Source: Mesorhizobium sp. Root554 (GTDB taxonomy: Bacteria > Pseudomonadota > Alphaproteobacteria > Rhizobiales > Rhizobiaceae). Taken from it: a stretch of 64,000 nt of DNA. The stretch is from assembly GCF_001427025.1 (NCBI RefSeq), contig NZ_LMGA01000001.1, positions 3,637,697-3,701,696 of the forward strand, given 5' to 3'. Numbering within the stretch: the stretch's first letter is position 1; each line of letters opens with the position of its first letter. The notes under the pieces are model-generated. The model saw nothing but the letters and a program-made list of their open reading frames with translations, was not told the origin of the DNA and ran no database searches. This document shows positions 27,018 to 37,061 of the stretch, piece after piece. Both the position numbers and the translations under genes were made by a program.

Positions 27018-28016
27018 TTGCCGCCATCCTCTCTCTCTGTAGAACAGCCGTTCGCGGGAGGCCCCGTCCAGGGCGGCAGGCAATTCGCCTTCCTTCTGGT
27101 AGACAAATTCCCGATGTTCTCGCTGGCGGCGGCGATCGACACGTTTCGGTCGGCCAACCGCCTGCTCGGCCGCGATTTCTATGGCTGGACCACGATCTCT
27201 GCCGATGGCGAGGCCGTCATGGCGTCCAACGGCCTGCCGATCAAGATCGACTATTCAGTGGCCGACATTCCGCCGGTCGATATTCTCTTCGTCTCAGTCG
27301 GTCTGACCACGGAATTTCCGGGCAAAAGCAAGGTGCTTTCAGCTCTGCGCGGTTGGGGCCGCCGTGGCGGTGCGCTCGGCGCGCTGTCGGTCGGCTCCCA
27401 TCTTCTGGCCGAGGCCGGCCAGTTGGACGGTTACCGCTGCACCATCCACTGGGAAAACCGCGCCGGCTTCATGGAACGGTTTCCGGACATAAACTGCACT
27501 GGCAACGTCTTCGAGATCGACCGCAAGCGCTACACCTGCGCCGGCGGCATCACCTCGATGGATCTGATGCTGGAAATCGTCCGCGGCGATTTCGGCCCTG
27601 GCCTGGCAAATGGCGTCGCCAATCAGTTCCAGCATGAGCGCATTCGCTCGGCAGGCGACCGCCAGCGCGTCGGCCCCGAGCGCGACCTGACCGGCAAGTC
27701 CGACAAGCTGCGGCGCATCGCCGAGCTGATGTCCGATCATCTCGATGAACCGCTTTCGGCCGTGCAGCTGGCGAAATCGGCGGGCCTGTCCGTCCGTCAG
27801 GTCGAACGTCTGTTCCTGCGCCATCTGAAGGTGACGCCCGGCCGCTACTACATGCGGCTGCGGCTCGAACGGGCGCGCGAACTGCTGCGGCAGACCAACA
27901 TGCCGATCCTCGATGTCGCCATCGCCACCGGCTTTACCTCGCATTCCTATTTCGCCCAGAGCTACCGGCTGCAATTCGGCCGCCCGCCTTCCGAGGAACG
28001 GCGCACGACCTATTGA
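27018..28016 (+). CDS. GlxA-type AraC family transcriptional regulator
   Basis: A 332-residue regulator with an N-terminal DJ-1/PfpI-like domain (about 20-195, starting FAFLLVDKFPMFSLAAAIDTFRSAN) and a C-terminal AraC helix-turn-helix (about 230-325, ending YFAQSYRLQFGRPPSEERR). The TTG at 27018 is used because GAGG lies about 8 bases upstream and no other start fits. Proteins of this type in rhizobia and pseudomonads often control arginine, choline, carnitine or dimethylglycine metabolism. The target is unknown here. Confidence 0.92.
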   Translation: MPPSSLSVEQPFAGGPVQGGRQFAFLLVDKFPMFSLAAAIDTFRSANRLLGRDFYGWTTISADGEAVMASNGLPIKIDYSVADIPPVDILFVSVGLTTEFPGKSKVLSALRGWGRRGGALGALSVGSHLLAEAGQLDGYRCTIHWENRAGFMERFPDINCTGNVFEIDRKRYTCAGGITSMDLMLEIVRGDFGPGLANGVANQFQHERIRSAGDRQRVGPERDLTGKSDKLRRIAELMSDHLDEPLSAVQLAKSAGLSVRQVERLFLRHLKVTPGRYYMRLRLERARELLRQTNMPILDVAIATGFTSHSYFAQSYRLQFGRPPSEERRTTY

Positions 28017-28116
28017 TCGCTGGGGAAGTCAACGTTGCATGTTTTAAACAAGTCGCTGCCTTGTCCGCGTCCGGAGGCTCCTTTAGCCTGCGCCGCTGTC
28101 AGATGCGGGGATTCGG

Positions 28117-29814
28117 ATGTCGTTGTTCATGAGATCGCTTGCGGCGCTGTGCCTTGCGGCGTTTTACACTTCGGCAGCGTCCGCCGCCGACCGCGTCATC
28201 ATCGTGCTCGATGCTTCCGGCTCCATGTGGGGGCAGATCGACGGCAAGCCGAAGCTGGAAATCGCGCGCCAGTCTCTGCGCACGGTCTTGCAATCCGTGC
28301 CAGGCGATCGCGAAATCGGCCTGATGGCCTATGGCCACCGCGACAAGAATTCGTGCCAGGATATCGAGCTGATCGTGCCGCCGCGCGCAGGCTCGGCCGG
28401 GGCCATCGCCTCTGCCGCCGATTCGATGAAGTTCCTTGGCAAGACGCCGCTGACCGATGCCGTCAAGCAGGCCGCCGAGGCGCTGAAGTATACCGAAGAC
28501 AAGGCGACGGTCGTTCTCATCACGGATGGTCTTGAAACCTGCGAGGGCGACCCGTGCGCGCTGGGCCGGGAGCTGGAGGCGGCCGGCGTCGATTTCACCG
28601 TCAACGTCGTCGGCTTCGGCCTGACGGATGCAGAGGGCAAGCAGGTCGCCTGCCTCGCTGAAAGCACCGGCGGCAAATACATCCAGGCGTCCGACGAGAA
28701 GTCTTTGCAGCAGGCGCTGGCCGAAACGGTCTCTGCGCCGAAGCAGGCGCCATCCACGCCGCCGGCCTCTTCACCAGCACCGGCGCCGGCGTCTGAATCC
28801 GCTCCGGCTCCGGAACCTGTTCCGGAGGCACAGAAACCGGAGTTCAACTTCCTGCCGACAACCGTTTTTTCTGCCGGTGGCGATCCGGTGACGGATGGCA
28901 ACGCCTATGAAATCTACAAGGCCAAGGACGACGGCTCGCAGGGCGAGTACCTCACCACGGAATATGGCGCCTACAAGGGTGACCTCGACCCCGGCGACTA
29001 CCTCGTCGTCGCCCGCAATGGCGAGGCGAAGGTCGAGCAGAAGCTCAAGGTCGAGCCGGGGCAGGTTTACAAGCAGGTCTTTGTCCTCAATGCCGGAACG
29101 CTGGTGATACGGCCGCGCGCAAGCCAGGGCGCTGAAATCAATGTCAGCGCCCGCGTCGATTTCGCTTATCCCGGCGGCACCACCACCACCTATGGCGAAA
29201 CGAAGATCGTCGTGCCGGCCGGCGAGCAGAAGGTCACTGTCGGCATCGGGCAGGGCAACGCGACGGAGACCGTGCAGCTTGCGGCCGGCCAGACGGTGGA
29301 GAAGGATATCGTCGTTGGCGTCGGCCGCGTCGTCATCAACGCGTTCTATGCTCTGGGCGGCGACAAGATCGAGATGCCGGGCCTCGCCTTCCAGATCGTC
29401 AAGGCCCAGAAGAAGACCGACGGCACCCGCCAGGACGTCGAGCATTCCTACGGGCCGGACAGCACATTCGACCTGCCGGCCGGCGATTATGTCGCCGTCG
29501 CCACCGCCGACCTTGCCAGTGTCGAGCAGCCCTTCAACATTCGTGTTGGCGAAACCAAGGAGGTCGAGGTGGATATGAATGCCGGCGTGCTGTCGATCAG
29601 CGCTCCCGGAGCTTATTCGATCGAGATCGTCGCCGCGAAAAAGGATATCCAGGGCAATCGAACGTCGCTGGGATTGAACTATGGCGACAAATGGAACCAG
29701 ACAATGAAGGCGGGCGACTACGTCGTCATTCGTCACCAGCCTGACAATGGCGGCGAGCGGGAAAGACCGGTTACGGTCAGGCCGGGCGGCCGGGCCGAAA
29801 TCACCGTTCAGTAA
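28117..29814 (+). CDS. Secreted von Willebrand factor A domain protein with beta-sandwich repeats
   Basis: A 565-residue exported protein. A signal peptide (about residues 1-24, cleavage after ASA) precedes a VWA domain (26-200) with an intact MIDAS start DASGSM. A proline/alanine-rich linker (about 210-240, many PAP and SAP units) follows. The C-terminal half has about four related segments of 80-100 residues with the recurring phrase xAGDYVVxA (LDPGDYLVVARN, LPAGDYVAVATA, MKAGDYVVIRHQ). These resemble carboxypeptidase-regulatory-like beta-sandwiches. It is probably periplasmic and metal-dependent in ligand binding. The function is unknown. The gene stands alone, ending in a bidirectional terminator. 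Confidence 0.85.
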   Translation: MSLFMRSLAALCLAAFYTSAASAADRVIIVLDASGSMWGQIDGKPKLEIARQSLRTVLQSVPGDREIGLMAYGHRDKNSCQDIELIVPPRAGSAGAIASAADSMKFLGKTPLTDAVKQAAEALKYTEDKATVVLITDGLETCEGDPCALGRELEAAGVDFTVNVVGFGLTDAEGKQVACLAESTGGKYIQASDEKSLQQALAETVSAPKQAPSTPPASSPAPAPASESAPAPEPVPEAQKPEFNFLPTTVFSAGGDPVTDGNAYEIYKAKDDGSQGEYLTTEYGAYKGDLDPGDYLVVARNGEAKVEQKLKVEPGQVYKQVFVLNAGTLVIRPRASQGAEINVSARVDFAYPGGTTTTYGETKIVVPAGEQKVTVGIGQGNATETVQLAAGQTVEKDIVVGVGRVVINAFYALGGDKIEMPGLAFQIVKAQKKTDGTRQDVEHSYGPDSTFDLPAGDYVAVATADLASVEQPFNIRVGETKEVEVDMNAGVLSISAPGAYSIEIVAAKKDIQGNRTSLGLNYGDKWNQTMKAGDYVVIRHQPDNGGERERPVTVRPGGRAEITVQ

Positions 29815-29828
29815 GGCGGCGTTTCATG

Positions 29829-29856
29829 AAAAAGGGCGTTGCGAGGCGCCCTTTTT
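29829..29856. terminator. Bidirectional intrinsic terminator between the VWA gene and edd
   Basis: AAAAAGGGCG and CGCCCTTTTT form a perfect 10-base-pair stem with an 8-base loop. The A/T ends give a U-tract on both strands, so it can end both the plus-strand VWA transcript and the minus-strand zwf-pgl-edd transcript. Confidence 0.9.
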
Positions 29857-29871
29857 GCCGGGGATCAGCTC

Positions 29872-31695
29872 TCAGACGTTGCCGAACGCGCTCGCTCCAT
29901 GGTCGGCGCGCGCGGCCAGTTGCCGGAAGCCTGCGAACAGATCGCGGCCCATGCCGAACTCGTTGCCGCTCAGATCGGCGCTGGCCGGATGGCGCAGGGC
30001 GAAGTCGCCCGCCGGCACCAGCACTTCCAGCGTGCCGGCCTCGCCGTCCAGCCGGATGATGTCGCCTTCCTGGATGCGGGCGATGGGTCCGTCTTCCAGC
30101 GCCTCGGGCGTTACATGGATCGCCGCCGGCACCTTGCCGCTGGCGCCCGACATGCGCCCGTCCGTCACCAGCGCAACGCGCTGACCACGGTCCTGCAAGA
30201 TGCCGAGCACCGTGGTCAGCTTGTGCAGTTCCGGCATGCCGTTCGCCTTCGGTCCCTGGAAGCGGACAACCGCGACGAAATCGCCGGTCAGTGTTCCGGC
30301 CTTGAACGCGTCGTTCAGTTCCTGCTGGCCGTGGAAGATCTTTGCCGGCGCCTCGACGACGCGGCGCTCCGGCTTGACGGCGGAGGTCTTGATGATCGCA
30401 TGGCCGAGATTGCCGTTCAGCACCTTCAGTCCGCCAGTCGACTGGAATGCCTTGGTGTAGGGCACGAGAACCTTCTCGTCGCCGCTTTGCATCGGCGCTG
30501 GCTGGCGCGCCACCGCGCCGTCCGCGCCCAGTGTCGCCTCGACCGTATAGTGCCGCAGGCCTTCGCCCCATATGGTCTGCACGTCTTCATGCAGAATACC
30601 GGCGTCGAGCAGTTCGCGGATCAGGAACCCCATGCCGCCAGCGGCATGGAAGTGATTCACGTCAGCCAGCCCGTTCGGATAGACGCGCGCCAGAAGCGGC
30701 ACGGCTTCGGAAAGGTCGGAGATGTCCTGCCATGTCAGCTTTATGCCAGCCGCCGCCGCCATCGCGATCATGTGGATCGTGTGGTTGGTCGAGCCGCCGG
30801 TGGCGTGAAGGCCGACCAGACCGTTGACGATGGAACGTTCGTCGATCATGCGGCCGACCGGTATGTAGTCGTTGCCGAGGGCGGTGATCGCCAGCGCGCG
30901 CTTGGTCGCCTCGCGGGTCAGCGCCTCGCGCAGCGGCGTGTTCGGGTTGATGAACGAAGCGCCGGGCGTATGCAGGCCCATGATCTCCATCAGCATCTGG
31001 TTGGAGTTGGCGGTGCCATAGAAGGTGCAGGTGCCGGGGCCGTGATAGGATTTCGATTCCGCTTCGAGCAGTTCTTCCCGCCCGACCTTGCCCTCGGCAT
31101 AAAGCTGACGCACGCGCGCCTTTTCGTCATTCGGCAGGCCGGTTGTCATCGGCCCGGCGGGAACGAAAACAGCCGGCAGGTGCCCGAAGGTCAGCGCGCC
31201 GATCAGAAGGCCGGGCACGATCTTGTCGCAGACGCCGAGGAATATGGCCGCGTCGAACATGTTGTGCGAAAGCCCGACGGCGGTCGCCATCGCGATCACG
31301 TCGCGCGAGAACAGCGACAGTTCCATGGCTGGCTGGCCCTGGGTGACGCCGTCGCACATGGCCGGCACGCCGCCCGCCACCTGGGCGATGCCGCCCGCCT
31401 CGGCCGCAGCCTGCTTGATCAGCGCGGGGAACGTCTCGAACGGCTGGTGCGCCGAAAGCATGTCGTTATAGGCGGTGATGATGCCGATGTTGGGAACGCG
31501 GTCACCGCCCAATGCCACCTTCTCCGAAGGGCTGCACACGGCAAAGCCATGGGCGAGGTTGCCGCAGGACAGAACGGCGCGGTTGGCGACCTGGCTCGAC
31601 GCCTCGGCGATACGGCCAAGATAAATCTCTCGCGTCGGTCTGGAGCGTTCCCGTATACGGTCCGTGATGGCTTCGATGTCACGTCTGGCGGTCAT
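29872..31695 (-). CDS. edd: Phosphogluconate dehydratase
   Basis: A 607-residue Edd of the IlvD/Edd family. It dehydrates 6-phosphogluconate to 2-keto-3-deoxy-6-phosphogluconate in the Entner-Doudoroff pathway. The start ATG 31695 gives the normal N-terminus [18 protein letters not shown]. Iron-sulfur enzyme motifs [29 protein letters not shown] and [17 protein letters not shown] are present. It is the last gene of the zwf-pgl-edd operon. The aldolase gene eda is not in this window. Confidence 0.97.
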   Translation of the reverse strand: MTARRDIEAITDRIRERSRPTREIYLGRIAEASSQVANRAVLSCGNLAHGFAVCSPSEKVALGGDRVPNIGIITAYNDMLSAHQPFETFPALIKQAAAEAGGIAQVAGGVPAMCDGVTQGQPAMELSLFSRDVIAMATAVGLSHNMFDAAIFLGVCDKIVPGLLIGALTFGHLPAVFVPAGPMTTGLPNDEKARVRQLYAEGKVGREELLEAESKSYHGPGTCTFYGTANSNQMLMEIMGLHTPGASFINPNTPLREALTREATKRALAITALGNDYIPVGRMIDERSIVNGLVGLHATGGSTNHTIHMIAMAAAAGIKLTWQDISDLSEAVPLLARVYPNGLADVNHFHAAGGMGFLIRELLDAGILHEDVQTIWGEGLRHYTVEATLGADGAVARQPAPMQSGDEKVLVPYTKAFQSTGGLKVLNGNLGHAIIKTSAVKPERRVVEAPAKIFHGQQELNDAFKAGTLTGDFVAVVRFQGPKANGMPELHKLTTVLGILQDRGQRVALVTDGRMSGASGKVPAAIHVTPEALEDGPIARIQEGDIIRLDGEAGTLEVLVPAGDFALRHPASADLSGNEFGMGRDLFAGFRQLAARADHGASAFGNV

Positions 31696-31744
31696 GGCTA
31701 TGGTCCTTGTCGGGCCTCGCCACAGGCAGGGCCCGTTTGGTCGG

Positions 31745-32443
31745 TCAGGGCGCCCAGAAAACCTGGACGGTTCGGGGCGAAGCTTCGATAACGGCGCGGA
31801 TGGGCTTGATCTCGCCCGCTCCCATGACCGTCTCGAACACCTCGCGTTTCTCCTCCCCTTCGATATGCAATGCGAGAAAACCGGCGGCGACGATCGGTGC
31901 AAGCGACAATGTCAGTCTCGGCTCGCCAGCGCTTTGCGCCTGGACCGGCATGACGAACTCCCCCGATGCGGGGTCCAGCAAGACGTCAAGATGCTCCGCG
32001 TCGGGAAAGAATGAGGCGGTATGGCCATCGGTTCCCATGCCGAGCACGACGGCGTCGAAGGGCAGGGGTAGTTTGTTGATCGTTGCGCCGGCCTCGGCCG
32101 CCGCTACGGCGACATCTTCGTCCGCGTGGTAAAGCGGCACGAAGCGCGCTGCCGCTGCCTTGTTCTGCAAAAGGTTCGCCGCGACCAGCGCAGCGTTCGA
32201 ACGCGGTGAGGTTGGCGGCACGAACCGCTCGTCCACCAGCGTTACCGTGACCTTGCTCCAGTTGATGTCGACTTTGGAAAGGGCGGTGAAGAACCGGCCG
32301 GGCGTGCTGCCTCCGGAAACCGCGAGTACGGCTCCGGCCTTGCTGTCAACGGCGGCCTGCAACAAACCGGCGATACGCGTTGCAAAGGCCTCGGCGAGGC
32401 TTTGCCGGTCGGGGAAGGCATTCCATTGATAAGTTGCGGACAT
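31745..32443 (-). CDS. pgl: 6-phosphogluconolactonase
   Basis: A 232-residue lactonase of the NagB-like fold. Motifs are [29 protein letters not shown] and [15 protein letters not shown]. It hydrolyses 6-phosphogluconolactone to 6-phosphogluconate, the step between Zwf and Edd. It is 4 bases after zwf and 49 bases before edd, so the three genes form a single operon. Confidence 0.97.
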   Translation of the reverse strand: MSATYQWNAFPDRQSLAEAFATRIAGLLQAAVDSKAGAVLAVSGGSTPGRFFTALSKVDINWSKVTVTLVDERFVPPTSPRSNAALVAANLLQNKAAAARFVPLYHADEDVAVAAAEAGATINKLPLPFDAVVLGMGTDGHTASFFPDAEHLDVLLDPASGEFVMPVQAQSAGEPRLTLSLAPIVAAGFLALHIEGEEKREVFETVMGAGEIKPIRAVIEASPRTVQVFWAP

Positions 32444-32447
32444 CCCT

Positions 32448-33917
32448 TCAGGTGCTTTCGTGCCAGGTGCGGCCGTCGCGTTCGATCAACGCGATGGAGG
32501 CGGACGGACCCCAGGTTCCGGCTGTATAACCCTGCGGGTCCTGGCCGTTCTGCTCCCAGGCATGCAGGATGGGATCGATCCACGTCCAGGCTGCTTCCAC
32601 CTCGTCTCGGCGCATGAACAGCGTCTGGTTGCCCCGGACGACGTCCATGACCAGCCGCTCGTAAGCCTCCGGCGCGCGACCCTGGAAGGATTGCGCGAAG
32701 CTCATGTCCAGCGGAATCTGGCGCAGCCGCATACCGCCCGGGCCGGGATCCTTGACCATCAGGAACTGCTTGACGCCTTCGTCCGGCTGCAGGCGGATGA
32801 CGAGCTGGTTGGGATTTACGTTGCCCGCGCTCTCGCCGAAGATCGAATGCGGGATCTGCTTGAACTCGATGACGATCTCGGACACGCGGGTGGCGAGCCG
32901 TTTGCCGGTGCGCAGGTAGAAAGGCACCCCGGCCCAGCGCCAATTGGCGATTTCAGCCTTGATGGCGACGAAGGTTTCGGTGTTGCTGTCGTTGCCGAGC
33001 TCCTCGACATAGCCCTTTACCGGTCCGCCGGCGGAAGCACCGGCGCGGTATTGGCCGCGCACCGTCGATTTCGGCGCCTCGTTGCCGTTCAGGCGCTTCA
33101 GCGCCCGCAGCACCTTGAGCTTTTCGTCGCGGACCGCGTCGGCCTCCATCGAGGCGGGCGCTTCCATCGCCACCAGGCAAAGAAGCTGGAGGATGTGGTT
33201 CTGCACCATGTCGCGCAGCGCTCCGGCCTTGTCGTAATAGGTGACGCGGTCCTCGAGCCCCACGGTTTCCGCCACGGTGATCTGGACGTGGTCGATATGG
33301 GCGGAATTCCAGAGCGGCTCGTAGAGCATGTTGGCGAAGCGAAGCGCCATCAGGTTCTGCACCGTTTCCTTGCCGAGATAATGGTCGATGCGGAAGATCT
33401 GGTGTTCGTGGAAAGCCTCGCCGACGAGGTCGTTCAGCGCGCGGGCCGAATCGAGGTCGCGGCCGATCGGCTTTTCCAGAATGATGCGGGAATTCGCCGT
33501 CACCATGCCGTGTTCCTGCAGCCGGTGCGAGATGTCCCCGAACAGCGACGGCGCGACGGCCAGATAGAAAGCGCGGATGCGGTCGCTGTCGCCAAGCGCC
33601 TGCTTCAGATCGCCGAAACCCTCGCCGCTCCGCGCGTCGGCCGAAACATAGGAAAGACGCGCCAGCAGCTTGTCCAGCTCGCCGGCGTCGATGTCTTCAG
33701 CCTTCACATGCTGGGTGATGGCCTGTTTCGCGAAGGCCCGGAATTCCTCGTCGCTCATCCTGGTTCGCGAGGTGCCGATGATGCGCGTCGGCTCGGAAAA
33801 CTGGTGGTCGCGCTGGCGGTAGTAGAGGGCGGGCAGAAGCTTCCGCTCCGAAAGGTCGCCGGTGCCACCGAAGATGATGAAGTCGAAAGGCTCTACGGGA
33901 ATGATCTGACTGGTCAT
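32448..33917 (-). CDS. zwf: Glucose-6-phosphate 1-dehydrogenase
   Basis: A 489-residue G6PDH. The cofactor site FIIFGGTGDLSERKLLPALY is at the N-terminus and the substrate-binding signature RIDHYLGKETVQNLMALRF near residues 177-195. It oxidises glucose-6-phosphate to the lactone with NADP+. First gene of the operon; its promoter lies in 33918-34153, an A/T-rich gap shared with the divergent aldehyde dehydrogenase gene. Control of the operon cannot be assigned to a known regulator from the sequence. Confidence 0.98.
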   Translation of the reverse strand: MTSQIIPVEPFDFIIFGGTGDLSERKLLPALYYRQRDHQFSEPTRIIGTSRTRMSDEEFRAFAKQAITQHVKAEDIDAGELDKLLARLSYVSADARSGEGFGDLKQALGDSDRIRAFYLAVAPSLFGDISHRLQEHGMVTANSRIILEKPIGRDLDSARALNDLVGEAFHEHQIFRIDHYLGKETVQNLMALRFANMLYEPLWNSAHIDHVQITVAETVGLEDRVTYYDKAGALRDMVQNHILQLLCLVAMEAPASMEADAVRDEKLKVLRALKRLNGNEAPKSTVRGQYRAGASAGGPVKGYVEELGNDSNTETFVAIKAEIANWRWAGVPFYLRTGKRLATRVSEIVIEFKQIPHSIFGESAGNVNPNQLVIRLQPDEGVKQFLMVKDPGPGGMRLRQIPLDMSFAQSFQGRAPEAYERLVMDVVRGNQTLFMRRDEVEAAWTWIDPILHAWEQNGQDPQGYTAGTWGPSASIALIERDGRTWHEST

Positions 33918-34153
33918 GCGCTGCTTGTTCCAAACCGTCCGGTTTTCCGGCGGATATAATCTAATCGATTTAAATTTGCCAGCCCAATTCGGCTGTTTCT
34001 CGCTTGCACGTCATCGTTTGCTTGCGCCACGGTGTCACATCAGCCGCTCATTATTGGACCAATGTGGACAGGGAATGACGCGCAATAGTCTTCAGTGCTT
34101 GCGCCGGCAACACAGATGTCGGATGCAGGAAGCTAAAGGGAGCAGATACCGCG

Positions 34154-35629
34154 ATGGACGTGCATCTTTCGACGACGGTCGCCGAAGGCGTTGCTTTCCG
34201 GCAGTTGATCGGCGGCAAGGCCGTCGATGCTGGGTCCGGCGCGCGCATCGACGTTGTTTCGCCGTCGACCGGACAGGTCTTCGCCTCGATACCGGCCTCG
34301 GATGCCGCCGATGTCGACCGCGCGGTCAAAGCCGCACGCACGGCATTCGACAGCGGGCCGTGGCCGAAAATGTCCGCGGTCGAACGCGGACGTCTGCTCA
34401 CCCGCCTCTGCCAACTGGTGGAAAAGAACGGCAGCGAACTGGCCGCGCTCGAATCGCGCGACACCGGCAAGCCGCTCCGGCAGGGGCGGGCGGATGTCGT
34501 CGCCACGATGCGCTACTACGAATTCTACGGCGCCGCCGCCGACAAGATCCACGGCACCACCATTCCGTTCCTCGACGGCTACACGGCGCTGACGTTGCGC
34601 GAGCCACATGGCGTCGTCGCCGGCATCATCCCGTGGAACTACCCGCTGCAGATTCTCGCCCGCGTGGCTGGCGCGGCGCTGGCCATGGGCAACACGCTGG
34701 TGGTGAAGCCCGCCGAGGACGCTTCGCTGACCACGATCCGCATGGCGGAACTGGCTCTGGAAGCAGGATTTCCGGAAGGCGTCTTCAACGTCATCACCGG
34801 CTATGGACGCGACGCGGGCGCGGCGCTGTCCGCTCATCCGTTAGTCGACTATGTCACCTTCACGGGTTCCACCGGCACCGGCACGGCCATCCAGCAGGCC
34901 GCGGCGCAGAACAATCACGGCGTCACTATGGAGCTCGGCGGAAAATCACCGCAGATCGTCTTTGCCGATGCCGATATCGAGAAGGCCGCGCCGGTTCTGG
35001 TCAACGCCGTCATTCAAAATGGTGGGCAGACCTGCTCGGCAGGCAGCCGCATTCTCATCGAGCGCCGCATATATGACGATCTCGCCGCGATGCTGGCGAC
35101 GCGCTTTTCGGCACTGGTGGCGGGGCCGCACGATGCCGACCTCGATCTCGGCGCGCTCGTCAACAGCAAGCAGAAGGCGCGTGTCGCAGCCATGGTTTCC
35201 CAGGCCGAAGCAGCTGGCGCGCAGATCCTGGCTCGGGGCACGGTTCACAAGGATGCGCCCTCCGGCGGATTTTATTTCGCGCCCGCCTTGTTCGGCGGCG
35301 TCGATCCTGCCTCCGCATTGGCGCAGGAGGAGGTGTTCGGCCCCGTCCTGGCGCTGTTTCCCTTCGACGGTGAGGAGGAAGCGATCCGCCTGGCCAACGG
35401 CACCGACTACGGCCTCGTGGCCGGCATCTGGACGAAGGACGGCGGCCGCCAGCATCGCGTCGCCAAAAGCGTGCGGGCCGGGCAGGTGTTCGTCAATGCT
35501 TATGGCGCGGGCGGCGGCATCGAACTGCCGTTCGGCGGCTTCAAGCGGTCCGGCCACGGACGCGAGAAGGGCTTCGAAGCGCTCTACGACATGTCCGCCA
35601 CCAAGACGGTGGTATTCCATCATGAGTGA
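34154..35629 (+). CDS. NAD(P)-dependent aldehyde dehydrogenase
   Basis: A 491-residue aldehyde dehydrogenase with all key residues: Asn162 in PWN, Lys185 in KPAED, Glu260 in MELGGKSPQ and Cys294 in GQTCSAG. It oxidises an aldehyde to its acid. The substrate is not obvious; betaine-aldehyde/gamma-aminobutyraldehyde-like relatives are possible. The SDR gene follows by 24 bases, so an alcohol-to-aldehyde-to-acid pair is plausible. The nearest Shine-Dalgarno-like sequence GGGAG is 13 bases from the ATG, which is longer than ideal. Confidence 0.93.
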   Translation: MDVHLSTTVAEGVAFRQLIGGKAVDAGSGARIDVVSPSTGQVFASIPASDAADVDRAVKAARTAFDSGPWPKMSAVERGRLLTRLCQLVEKNGSELAALESRDTGKPLRQGRADVVATMRYYEFYGAAADKIHGTTIPFLDGYTALTLREPHGVVAGIIPWNYPLQILARVAGAALAMGNTLVVKPAEDASLTTIRMAELALEAGFPEGVFNVITGYGRDAGAALSAHPLVDYVTFTGSTGTGTAIQQAAAQNNHGVTMELGGKSPQIVFADADIEKAAPVLVNAVIQNGGQTCSAGSRILIERRIYDDLAAMLATRFSALVAGPHDADLDLGALVNSKQKARVAAMVSQAEAAGAQILARGTVHKDAPSGGFYFAPALFGGVDPASALAQEEVFGPVLALFPFDGEEEAIRLANGTDYGLVAGIWTKDGGRQHRVAKSVRAGQVFVNAYGAGGGIELPFGGFKRSGHGREKGFEALYDMSATKTVVFHHE

Positions 35630-35653
35630 AGTCAAACAAGCGGCGAGGATCGG

Positions 35654-36400
35654 ATGCGTCTGAAGGACAAGGTTGCAGTCATAACCGGAGCGGCATCGGG
35701 TTTTGGCGAAGGTATGGCCCGGCGTTTCGCCGAGGAGGGCGCCAGGGTTGTGATCGCCGACCTCAACGGCAAGGCCGCGGAGCGCGTGGCCGGTGAGATC
35801 GGCAAAGCCGCCATCTGGACGCAGACCGACGTTTCCCAGCGCGCCGAGTTCGACGAGATGATCGCCGCGACGCTGGATGCGTTCGGCCGCGTCGACATCA
35901 TGGTCAACAATGCCGGCTACACCCACCGCAACGGTGATCTGCTTGAGGTCGATGAGGCGACGTTTGATCTGGTCACCGCCGTCAACATGAAGGCAATCTA
36001 CCACTCGACGCTGTGCGTGGTGCCGCTGATGGAAAAGCAGGGTGGCGGCGTCATCCTCACCACGGCATCGACGGCAGGCCTCAGGCCGCGGCCAGGACTG
36101 ACCTGGTACAACGCCTCCAAGGGCTGGGCGATCACCGCGACGAAGTCGATGGCGGTGGAACTCGCGCCGAAGAAAATCCGCGTCAACTGCCTGTGTCCGG
36201 TGGCGGGTGAGACCGCGATGCTTGAAAAATTCCTCGGCGCCGACACACCGGAAATTCGGGCGAAATTCCGCGCCTCGATTCCGCTCGGCCGGCTGTCAAC
36301 GCCACTCGACATCGCCAACGCGGCCCTCTGGCTTGCATCCGACGAAGCAGCCTTCATCACCGGCGTCGCGCTGGAGGTGGATGGCGGTCGCTGCATCTAG
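35654..36400 (+). CDS. Short-chain dehydrogenase/reductase
   Basis: A 248-residue classical SDR. It has TGAASGFG at residues 11-18, NNAG, an active-site Ser followed by YNASK (Tyr near 153, Lys near 157), and a C-terminal GVALEVDGGR. GAGGAT precedes the ATG. It forms an operon with the aldehyde dehydrogenase. The probable role is NAD(P)-linked oxidation of a secondary alcohol; the substrate is unknown. Confidence 0.93.
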   Translation: MRLKDKVAVITGAASGFGEGMARRFAEEGARVVIADLNGKAAERVAGEIGKAAIWTQTDVSQRAEFDEMIAATLDAFGRVDIMVNNAGYTHRNGDLLEVDEATFDLVTAVNMKAIYHSTLCVVPLMEKQGGGVILTTASTAGLRPRPGLTWYNASKGWAITATKSMAVELAPKKIRVNCLCPVAGETAMLEKFLGADTPEIRAKFRASIPLGRLSTPLDIANAALWLASDEAAFITGVALEVDGGRCI

Positions 36401-36435
36401 GTTTTTGGCGGCTTTGTCGATTTCAGCTGGGGTTT

Positions 36436-37014
36436 TCAACGGGGCGCGTTGCGGTTCTTCGCCAGCGCGCTTCCGCACCAGTCTTCCAGCGCTTTGCGGA
36501 TCGCTACATCGGGCGCGCCATTTCGCGTAAACGCCCACCAGGTCTGGGCGCCAAGCCAGACGCTCGCCATCTGCCAGCCCAGGCGCTCGCCTTCCTGAGC
36601 GGCGTCGAGGCGTCTTCCCAGGATGTTGGCGAGACGCGTTCCCCAGTCAGCCCCTCTCGCGCGCAGGACTGGATTGCGGATGTCTTCGCGCAGCAGAAGC
36701 AGGCCGTCGGTCGCGTTTTTCTCGGCGGCCTCAGGCGGCATCAGGCGGAGCAGGATACGGATCGCGCCGTCCGGTGTCAGCGGTTCTTCCGCGTCCGCGT
36801 CCGCGGTTTCGGCATCCAGCCGATCCCATGCGCGCAATAGCGCCGCCTCGAGCAGAGCATCCCGATTACCGTAGCGTTGCACCAGCGTTGCTGGCGAAAG
36901 CCGGGCAGCTTGTCCCGCGCGGGCGAAGGTCAATCCCGCCGGGCCGGTTTCGGCAATCAGGTCCAGTACAGAATCCAGCGCTGAATCGTCGGAAATGCTC
37001 TTGGTTCGTCCCAT
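36436..37014 (-). CDS. TetR family transcriptional regulator
   Basis: A 192-residue TetR-like protein. The helix-turn-helix is at about residues 8-55 (LDLIAETGPAGLTFARAGQAARLSPATLVQRYGNRDALLEAAL in parts); the C-terminal ligand domain contains two tryptophan-rich helices (MASVWLGAQTWWAF). It is divergent from the DHFR-like gene, with only 47 bases between the starts. That gap holds a near-perfect 24-base palindrome that is its likely operator, so it probably represses itself and the neighbour. Confidence 0.92.
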   Translation of the reverse strand: MGRTKSISDDSALDSVLDLIAETGPAGLTFARAGQAARLSPATLVQRYGNRDALLEAALLRAWDRLDAETADADAEEPLTPDGAIRILLRLMPPEAAEKNATDGLLLLREDIRNPVLRARGADWGTRLANILGRRLDAAQEGERLGWQMASVWLGAQTWWAFTRNGAPDVAIRKALEDWCGSALAKNRNAPR

Positions 37015-37020
37015 GGTCTA

Positions 37021-37044
37021 ATATAAATGAATATTCGTTTATAT
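37021..37044. promoter_or_regulatory. Predicted TetR operator
   Basis: Half-sites ATATAAATGAAT and ATTCGTTTATAT are inverted repeats that match at 11 of 12 positions. The palindrome is in the middle of the 47-base divergent gap between the TetR gene and the DHFR-like gene, ending 3 bases before AAGGAG of the latter, so binding would block both promoters. Confidence 0.8.
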
Positions 37045-37061
37045 TGCAAGGAGCATGATCA

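Noticed and set aside
29839..31791. A 650-codon plus-strand frame opposite edd
   Set aside because: It covers almost exactly the conserved edd gene in antisense and has the low-complexity HRQ-rich composition of a shadow frame.
32460..33959. A 499-codon plus-strand frame opposite zwf
   Set aside because: It is antisense to a textbook G6PDH gene and is made of shadow codons only.
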